From positions 22,053 to 86,052 of the forward strand of contig CADEED010000004.1 in NCBI GenBank assembly GCA_902826225.1: a stretch of 64,000 nt of DNA, read 5' to 3'. Origin of the DNA: an uncultured Pseudomonadota bacterium (GTDB taxonomy: Bacteria; Pseudomonadota; Gammaproteobacteria; Steroidobacterales; Steroidobacteraceae). This document shows positions 60,856 to 64,000 of this stretch, piece after piece. The notes under the pieces were generated by a model. That model was not told the DNA's origin. It saw nothing but the letters and a program-made list of their open reading frames with translations, and did not search any database. How positions within the stretch are numbered: the stretch's first letter is position 1; the number at the start of each line of letters is the position of its first letter. The translations under genes and the position numbers were made by a program.

Positions 60856-63697
60856 AGGCCGCACTAGGGACTGTCCCCTTCACTTCGGCCGTTTCGTCGA
60901 TCCGCCGGCTCAGCACCGTCGTCACGTTCGTGTCGCCCGCGGTCAGCATCGCGTTCGAGTTGAATTCGACGATCCAGGCAAAGCACTGGTCGGGCGGGAG
61001 CGCGCGCGCGTAGTGCCAGCCCTGCGCGTAGTCATAGCCGGCGGCGGCGAGAAACTGCGCGTCCCATTCAGTCTCCACGCCTTCGGCGACGAGTTCCAGA
61101 CGCAGTGCGTGCGCCATCTGCGCCGTCGACTCGACGATGATCCGGTCGTCGGAGTTGTTCCGCATGCCGAGCACGAACGACTTGTCGAGCTTCAGGGAAT
61201 GGACCGGCAGGTCGCGCAGATAGCCGAGCGACGAGTACCCGGTGCCGAAATCGTCGATCGAGATGGAGACGCCGAGCTTGTCGATCTCCTGGATGACGCG
61301 CAGGGCGCGCACGGGGTCGAGCATCATCGCGCTTTCGGTAATCTCGAGTTCGAGCGACGCGGCGGCAACGCCCGAATCCGCGAGCAATCCCGCGAGCTGT
61401 GCCGGGAATGCCGTGTCCTGCAGCAGCCGCGCGGAGAGGTTCACGGCGACGCGCACGCGGACGCCCTTCTCGCGCCATTCGCGGATCCGCGTGAGCGCGC
61501 TGCGCAGCGTCCACTCGGTGAGCGGACGGATGAGGTCGGTGGCCTCGGCGATCGCGATGAACTCGGCCGGGTTGATCGCGCCCTGGGTCGGATGCATCCA
61601 GCGCAGCAGCGCTTCGGCACTCTCGACGAGGCCGGTGCGCAGGTTCACCTGCGGCTGCAAATGCAGTTCGAGCTGGTCGGAGGCGATCGCGGAACGCAGC
61701 TCGCCGCCGATGGCCAGCTTGCGCACCGTATTCTCGTCGTGCGCCGCGTCGTAGTACTCGAACGGCGTGCCGCGGCGCTTGGCCACGTACATCGCGATGT
61801 CCGCGTGTCGCAGCAACGTCTGCGCATCGGGCGCGTCGTGCGGATAACGCGCGACGCCGATGCTCACGCCGACCTCGAGGGAAATGCCGGCCACGTCGAT
61901 CGGCGCACGCAGCGAGTCGTTGAGCGCCTGCGACACCTCGCTCACGGCCGCGTCGTCCGCCGACGTATCGAGCACCACGGTGAACTCGTCGCCCCCGATG
62001 CGGGCGATGAATCCCGCGGCTCCGACGGCGTTCTGGAAGCGCTGCGCGACCTCGCAGAGCACGCGGTCGCCGACGTTGTGGCCCAGCGTGTCGTTGACCT
62101 CCTTGAAGCGGCACAGGTCGAGCATCAGCAGCGCGACCTTCGGCGGCATCACGCCGCCCGTGAGCGCGCTCTCGAGGCGCGACGTCAGCGCGGGGCGGTT
62201 CGGCAGGCCAGTCAGCGAATCGTGCGTGGCCTGGTGCTGCAGGCGGCGCTGCTGTGCGCGGCGCTCGCGGATGTCGCGCACGATCGCGGTGTAGAGGCGC
62301 TCGGTGTTGAGCCGCACGCGACTCACCGAGATCTCGACGGGGAACACCTCGCCATCCAGCGTGCGCGCATCGCACTCGCGGATGAGGCCATGCATGGATC
62401 CGAGACGCGTGCCCGCGCCGTCACCGGCGAGCAATGTGATGAACTTGGAGATCGGCTCGTCGACCAGATCGTAGGCGGCGCAATCGAACAGGCGCGTCGC
62501 GGCCGGGTTGGCCGTCTTGATGAGGCCGTCGTCGTCGATGCACACGATGCAGTCCGTGGAGGACTGCACGATGCTCTTGAGCAGCGCATCGCGGCGGCGC
62601 ATGCCGAGCGAGTACGTCAACGCGCGCCAGGTCTGCTCGTCGAGCGAGCGCAGCGTCGTCACGGCGAACAGCAGCGCCACGGCCATCATCGGCGTGGCGG
62701 CATCGAGCCACAGCCGGTGCGCCGAGAAGGCGTACACGGAGAGACCCGCGATCGCCGCGAGCAGGCCGAGGACGACGACGAGATTGATTCGCCAGGTCGC
62801 GGAACGCTTCCGCGCGAGCAGGTGAAACGCGAACGCCGCGAGCGCCACCCACGCCGCGACCAGCGCGAACGCGACCCACGCGGGCAGTACGCGCGGAGCG
62901 CCCGCATTGACTGTTTCCGCGGCCAGCGCCTGCACGACGATCCCGGGCAGCGAGCCGTACACGGGTACCGGCGGCATGTCGTTGAGCTCGACGGCGGTGC
63001 CGCCGACGAACACCTGCTTGCCGGCGAACGTCTCGCGCGGCACGCGGCCCTCGAGTACGTCGACGTACGACACGTAGGTGAAGGAAGCGGGCGAGATCGA
63101 GAAGTCGATGAGGACGTCCTGGTCCTGCGCGAGCACGCGCCGTGGATCGATGATGCTCGGCACGCGTTGCCCCTCGAGCTGCCAGGCATTGCGCCAGGCG
63201 CGCGTGAGACCGTCGGGCCCCACTTCGCGATTGACCGACGCCAGTTCCGCGCGCCGCGCGAAGCGGGCACGTGGCTTGACGACCAGCAGGTTCTCGTCCG
63301 TCGGGCTGCGGAACTGGAAGAAGGTCGGCAGCGCGAGCGGGAAGTTTCGCGGCTTGCCGAGCGCCATCTCGAGCGCGGCGTCGTCGAATCCGTTGGACTG
63401 GGCGCTGAAGTCGATGTCGAAGAACACGCGCGCCGGCTCCGCGGCGGAGAGTCGCTCGATGAGCTCGGCATGATGCCGCCGCGGCCAGGGCCACTCGGCC
63501 ACGGCGTCCAGGCTCGCCGCGTCGATGCCGACGATGACGATGTCGGAGTGGACCTCGTGAATGAGCGCGCGGGCCCGCGCGTCAGCCGCTGCGTTCTCGA
63601 TCGGTCGCAACCAGCCCGCGAGGCGGACGGCGCAGACAATCGAGACCACGGCGAGCGCGATCAGCCACCAGCCGTGACGGCGGCCGACCCGGATCAT
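60854..63697 (-). CDS. CHASE2-PAS-GGDEF-EAL cyclic-di-GMP turnover protein
   Basis: A 947-residue membrane protein. One N-terminal TM helix leads to a periplasmic CHASE2 domain (about 35-270), then three TM helices (about 275-350). In the cytoplasm follow a PAS domain (about 370-485), a GGDEF domain with intact GGDEF at 568-572, and an EAL domain with EAL at 695-697, NLSARLL, ITESAMM, DDFGTGYSSLGYL and AEGVET. Both catalytic halves look competent. No RxxD inhibitory site precedes GGDEF. The last residues (VKGTVPSAA) are encoded by a REP-like sequence. It overlaps the upstream Gly-rich gene by 4 bp. Confidence 0.93.
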   Translation of the reverse strand: MIRVGRRHGWWLIALAVVSIVCAVRLAGWLRPIENAAADARARALIHEVHSDIVIVGIDAASLDAVAEWPWPRRHHAELIERLSAAEPARVFFDIDFSAQSNGFDDAALEMALGKPRNFPLALPTFFQFRSPTDENLLVVKPRARFARRAELASVNREVGPDGLTRAWRNAWQLEGQRVPSIIDPRRVLAQDQDVLIDFSISPASFTYVSYVDVLEGRVPRETFAGKQVFVGGTAVELNDMPPVPVYGSLPGIVVQALAAETVNAGAPRVLPAWVAFALVAAWVALAAFAFHLLARKRSATWRINLVVVLGLLAAIAGLSVYAFSAHRLWLDAATPMMAVALLFAVTTLRSLDEQTWRALTYSLGMRRRDALLKSIVQSSTDCIVCIDDDGLIKTANPAATRLFDCAAYDLVDEPISKFITLLAGDGAGTRLGSMHGLIRECDARTLDGEVFPVEISVSRVRLNTERLYTAIVRDIRERRAQQRRLQHQATHDSLTGLPNRPALTSRLESALTGGVMPPKVALLMLDLCRFKEVNDTLGHNVGDRVLCEVAQRFQNAVGAAGFIARIGGDEFTVVLDTSADDAAVSEVSQALNDSLRAPIDVAGISLEVGVSIGVARYPHDAPDAQTLLRHADIAMYVAKRRGTPFEYYDAAHDENTVRKLAIGGELRSAIASDQLELHLQPQVNLRTGLVESAEALLRWMHPTQGAINPAEFIAIAEATDLIRPLTEWTLRSALTRIREWREKGVRVRVAVNLSARLLQDTAFPAQLAGLLADSGVAAASLELEITESAMMLDPVRALRVIQEIDKLGVSISIDDFGTGYSSLGYLRDLPVHSLKLDKSFVLGMRNNSDDRIIVESTAQMAHALRLELVAEGVETEWDAQFLAAAGYDYAQGWHYARALPPDQCFAWIVEFNSNAMLTAGDTNVTTVLSRRIDETAEVKGTVPSAA

Positions 63698-64000
63698 TTC
63701 CTCTTCTTGCCCCCGCCCAGAAGACCACCGAGCAGTCCGCCGAGATCGGGAGTGGTCGCCGGCGGGTTGGTGGAAGGGGCCCCCGGGTTGCTCGCGTCGT
63801 TGTGGTCGGCGTCGTTGCCGTGACCATTGTTGCCGTCGTCGAGACCCAGATCGAGGCCGAGCCCTAGATCCACCCCGCCGAGTGTCACTCCGATATTGAC
63901 GCTGCCGCCGCCGAGATCGACGCCGCCGCTCACGCCCGCATCGACGCCGCCGACGTTCGCGCCGACATCCACGTTGCCCGCGACCGTGCCGTCGCCGATG
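63694..64000 (-). CDS. Gly/Asp-rich repeat protein, C-terminal part (runs off the window)
   Basis: The frame is open from the window edge to a stop at 63694, about 101 residues. It reads as short hydrophobic-Gly-Asp/Asn repeats (VDVGANVGGVDAGVSGGVDL, GVTLGGVDLGLGLDLGL), then an Asn/Asp/His-rich stretch, a Pro-rich linker, LGGLLGGLLGG and a basic end GKKRK. Such regular repeats suggest an extracellular or envelope beta-structure. The rest of the gene is not visible. Its stop overlaps the start of the CHASE2-GGDEF-EAL gene by 4 bp, so the two are in one operon. Confidence 0.6.
   Translation of the reverse strand, partial: IGDGTVAGNVDVGANVGGVDAGVSGGVDLGGGSVNIGVTLGGVDLGLGLDLGLDDGNNGHGNDADHNDASNPGAPSTNPPATTPDLGGLLGGLLGGGKKRK

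Noticed and set aside
61013..63823. 936-codon open frame opposite the CHASE2-GGDEF-EAL gene
   Set aside because: Antisense shadow of a high-G+C gene; no start region and no recognisable domain.

Overview
The window is about 66% G+C and carries chromosomal genes only; I saw no rRNA, tRNA, CRISPR array, phage or intact transposase. The gene set points to a free-living aerobic gammaproteobacterium of the Xanthomonadales/Nevskiales/Steroidobacter type: ttcA, an Ada-like regulator/methyltransferase, class I fumarase of about 507 residues, glgA/glgC, a TonB-dependent receptor of the LRGLG..RTLVLLNGRR group, and an UrcA-family protein. This placement is inference. Several genes appear to start with GTG or TTG, and many have a TAnnnT box only 6 to 10 bases before the start codon, which suggests leaderless mRNAs.

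Layout. 0-8 kb (minus strand): phosphatase fragment, ttcA, a ceramidase-like membrane protein coupled to an M32 carboxypeptidase, and an RND efflux pump with its adaptor. 8-16 kb: Ada-like gene, a serine-hydrolase fold that has lost its catalytic motifs, glycogen synthesis (glgA facing glgC and a LEA14-like lipoprotein), small exported proteins, and an OmpA protein with calcium-binding repeats. 16-24 kb: a TonB-dependent receptor flanked by a TPR sulfotransferase, a 2OG-Fe(II) oxygenase and a TPR-Asp/Asn hydroxylase, plus two small exported proteins that share a C-terminal domain. 24-39 kb: mainly housekeeping and exported proteins (retropepsin-like protease, orphan PAS kinase, fumarase, NDH-2, ParB-like protein, topoisomerase IB, NamZ-like muramidase, exported methyltransferase, cytochrome c with PQQ-type dehydrogenase). 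39-47 kb: O-methyltransferase, Nramp-like carrier, EF-hand protein, RhlE helicase, LysR regulator, and a lipid glycosyltransferase coupled to an exported phosphatase.

47-57 kb is the most striking block. Two transglutaminase-fold proteins and a fused ATP-grasp/alpha-E protein lie divergent to a second, unfused ATP-grasp and alpha-E pair. This matches a gene neighbourhood predicted from comparative genomics to make or attach peptides, but whose product is unknown as far as I know. 57-64 kb holds a Rieske-flavodoxin fusion divergent from an MFS carrier, a 61-bp perfect palindrome of REP type, a DUF4136 lipoprotein, a decayed beta-barrel gene, and a CHASE2-PAS-GGDEF-EAL protein whose C-terminus appears to be read from a REP-like sequence.

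Starts, motifs and repeats were read by eye. Family assignments rest on recognised motifs, not on database searches.
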